Source: Azadirachta indica
Lineage: Eukaryota > Streptophyta > Magnoliopsida > Sapindales > Meliaceae
Assembly (NCBI GenBank): GCA_022749755.1
Contig: CM040440.1
Location: 16,541,269-16,605,268, forward strand
Length of the DNA stretch: 64,000 nt
Direction of reading: 5' to 3'
The position numbers and the translations under genes were made by a program. The stretch's first letter is position 1; the number at the start of each line of letters is the position of its first letter. Shown one piece after another: positions 61,701-64,000 of this stretch. A model generated the notes under the pieces. That model did no database searches and was not told the DNA's origin. It worked only from the letters and a program-made list of their open reading frames with translations.

Positions 61701-64000
61701 GCATATTCTGATAAGTTAAGCTATTACGTTTAGAGGGCAAAAACATTGAGGAAAACTGACACCACATACCCACATACTACACCTGTGCTAAGTGAGATAG
61801 AAGACAATCCCATTCACTGCCTGAACAAAGGCCACATGGCAAAATCTAAAATCAGGAGGTAAGACTGCCTTCAAATAAGTATTATAGAAGCTAAGGCAAC
61901 AAACAGAAATGCAATAAATCAAAATTTAGAAGTACCTTCGCGCAGGTTCGTCAAGATTTTCATAGGCTGAAGCAGACCACTTATTATCAAATTCGTTAAG
62001 TAGATCTATAACTGCAAGAATTTCCGTCTTCTCTACATTGGTTATACCAGGTAACTCATTAAGATTCTCAAGCGACTCAAAAAAGCCACTGAGTTCTGAT
62101 TTTGGTGATGAACTAGATATAAAATTAGAAGTATCCACATTGTAAGCAAATTGGCTAAATCCTCCATTAAACTGTGAAGAAGATGTCATTAATGTATTAA
62201 CCCCACTCCATTGAAATCCATTATCTGCTGAACCTTTTGAAGGAAGCCCTTCAAAGTATGTTGACAGAAGGATATGTGGAACCATATGGCTAGGCTTTGC
62301 ACTGCAGCATCTCTTCTCAGACTTAGAAGTAAGAGTTTCAACAAGATGCCTCACAGACACATATGCACGTTTCCAGTTCCCTAAACACAATAGAAATTCA
62401 TTTCTTTAAGTGATATACCATCAGCTTGAATCAAGCAATTTAAAAAAAAGCTACTAACAAACAGCTTCCTATAATAAAAGTGAAAATTTTCTTTCCTCCT
62501 ACTTGCCAAAAAAGAAAAAGTGAAAAGTTTCTGACATTTTCAGAAAAACAGTTTCATGTAAAACAACATCAATGCTTCAAGGAATGAACAATAGTGCAAT
62601 GACAGAAAATCTTTTATGTGTACTTTGCTTGCATGCTCTCTGAAATTTAAGATGAAAATTATACTTGCGTTGCTGTAGCTCCACAAAACTACTAAAATTT
62701 GATGACGGTAATGAAATACCATTATACTAAAATGAGTGTGCAGCAACTCATATACCTGAATATATATTAATAAGCAGTGCCTCTGGATGATAAACAGGCA
62801 AAGATCCTCCTAACTTCTCCGATATTTCTAGCATGCTCCAGAAACCAAGTATGACATCTGAGGCACATTTCAGTTGATCAATTGCTATAAGAGGATCATT
62901 TTTCACATCAATATTCAAAGGAGCAGCAGACTTGCGTCCTCCACCTTGATCTTCAGCTTGTGATTTGAGAAAACCACTGTCAGAACCAGTGAATATTGCA
63001 GAAAGAAAGGTTTTATTGGCCTCACATTTTCTATTTATAAGAAACAAACAACGACTATACAGAGTGAGGTAGCTCTCATGAACAACAATAGCTGTGGCCC
63101 TGTGACCCCAAAAGAAGTCACAAGTAGCAGGAGAAGTATGAGCAAATGCAAGGCAATACCAACTTTGCATTTTCGAAGAATTTCTAGAGTTCAGCAGAGT
63201 CTGACCACGATAATGCCTCTGAGCATATATTTGCAGCTCATTCTGCATGCAAACACCAAGTAAGAACTGACCATTTTCTAAAGTTAACCAATTCACAGTT
63301 ACAACATTTCTATCAAAGGATAATGTATCTTCCAAAACAAAGCTCCCTAATCCTGTAACGCACACAGATCCCCATATGCAAAGTGTGCTAACATCTGAAC
63401 GATTTGCAGTAGAAACGGTTGCAATCTTCTGACCACAATCAGTCAAACAGATAGCAGAAACTGGACCTTGGTGAGCAACAAACATGCCCACAAGCTCCCA
63501 TGGCATGCAAGAGGTTGATGGCCTACCAAGGTTACTTCTCCACAACTTCAAACTGCCATCAGAAAACCCTGTAGCCATAGTATACACAGGAATTTTACTG
63601 CACAGATAATTGTCATAAACCAACTTTTGTTGCATAGGCACCAAACTACTTGGACAAACCACAGCAAAACTTGTAACATTATTACGAGTGTGAGGGTCAG
63701 GAAATTGTGATGAACATGGATTGACAACAATGAAATATCTTTTACCACAAAATGTAGTCTCAAATTTCCACATGCCACTTTTAACAGTACTATTATCGTC
63801 AATATTACATCCACGGCAGCTTTCCAGTAAATCAGTAGAGTGCAAGGTGATTTCCCAAGATAAGGCCTCAAAACTTTTCATCCATGCCCCTAAAAGCATA
63901 AATTTATTATACATAATAATTTTGTCATAACAAGATGGTAAAGGTACACAAAAGATGTTAATGGGACCATCCTCATAAGGACCATGATCAGTAAAAGGTA
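52778..64000 (-). CDS. Rav1/DMXL (rabconnectin-3)-like WD40 protein, 5' part outside the window
   Basis: Fifteen exons on the minus strand join in frame to about 1,917 residues: 62756->64000, 61936-62380, 60861-61089, 59752-59916, 59295-59567, 58910-59155, 58180-58557, 56685-58067, 56457-56513, 54905-55333, 54289-54512, 53643-53776, 53261-53524, 52994-53172, 52778-52882. The stop is TGA at 52778-52780. The first exon is open to the window edge, so the N-terminus is missing. The visible part starts with WD40 repeats (FSDGSLKLWRSN; VSAICLTDCGQKIATV). The Rav1 C-terminal domain follows (AAALKNAYVLLGRHQLELA, AFFLLGGDAASAV, DYWLASLLEV), and a C-terminal WD40 propeller ends it (LTGSKDGDVKLWDAK). 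Rav1/DMXL proteins form the RAVE complex that helps assemble the vacuolar H+-ATPase; that role is inherited from yeast and animal relatives. It corresponds to Arabidopsis At2g46560. Confidence 0.9.

Noticed and set aside
63889..64000. Intron acceptor (TTTTAG) near 63890 in the Rav1-like gene
   Set aside because: The frame continues open through it to the window edge with family-like sequence (PYEDGPINIFCVPLP), so this is one exon.

Overview
The window is nuclear DNA from a flowering plant, most likely a core eudicot. Evidence: genes split by GT-AG introns, plant-only families (AP2/ERF and ARF transcription factors, DUF688), AT-rich intergenic DNA full of microsatellites, and decayed CACTA and Ty3/gypsy transposons. 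The species cannot be named from sequence alone.

Layout. 0.7-1.3 kb: a single-exon DREB-type AP2/ERF gene (+). 3.0-18.1 kb: one nested block of dead transposons. A Ty3/gypsy LTR retrotransposon on the minus strand has its 3' LTR split by a CACTA (En/Spm) DNA transposon of about 9.2 kb. Both carry stops, frameshifts and deletions. 19.4-22.3 kb: an intronless gene for the importin-alpha exporter CAS/XPO2 (+). 22.3-33.2 kb: AT-rich DNA in which I see no convincing gene. 33.8-37.7 kb: a 14-exon auxin response factor of the ARF9/11/18 type (+). 39.5 kb: tRNA-Trp(CCA). 42.5-43.9 kb: a two-exon DUF688 gene (+). 45.1-46.8 kb: a three-exon gene for a 63-residue protein resembling complex I subunit B9/NDUFA3 (-). 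47.5-49.2 kb: a plant protein of unknown function with a C-terminal membrane helix (-). 52.8 kb to the right edge: 15 exons of a Rav1/DMXL-type WD40 protein (-), whose 5' part lies outside the window.

The genes are not an operon. From memory, the order XPO2 - ARF - (DUF688) - B9 - unknown membrane protein - Rav1-like WD40 matches Arabidopsis At2g46520 to At2g46560, so this looks like a conserved microsynteny block; this was not checked by a search. The products act in separate processes: nuclear export of importin alpha, auxin-regulated transcription, mitochondrial respiration, and V-ATPase assembly.

Exon boundaries were assembled by hand from splice motifs and reading-frame continuity. All 14 ARF exons, both DUF688 exons, the three B9 exons, the two exons of the membrane-protein gene and the 15 WD40 exons join in frame. 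No previously undescribed system is evident. The most useful results are the B9-like small gene, the dated transposon nest, a splice donor touching the XPO2 stop codon, and several upstream ORFs in the ARF leader.
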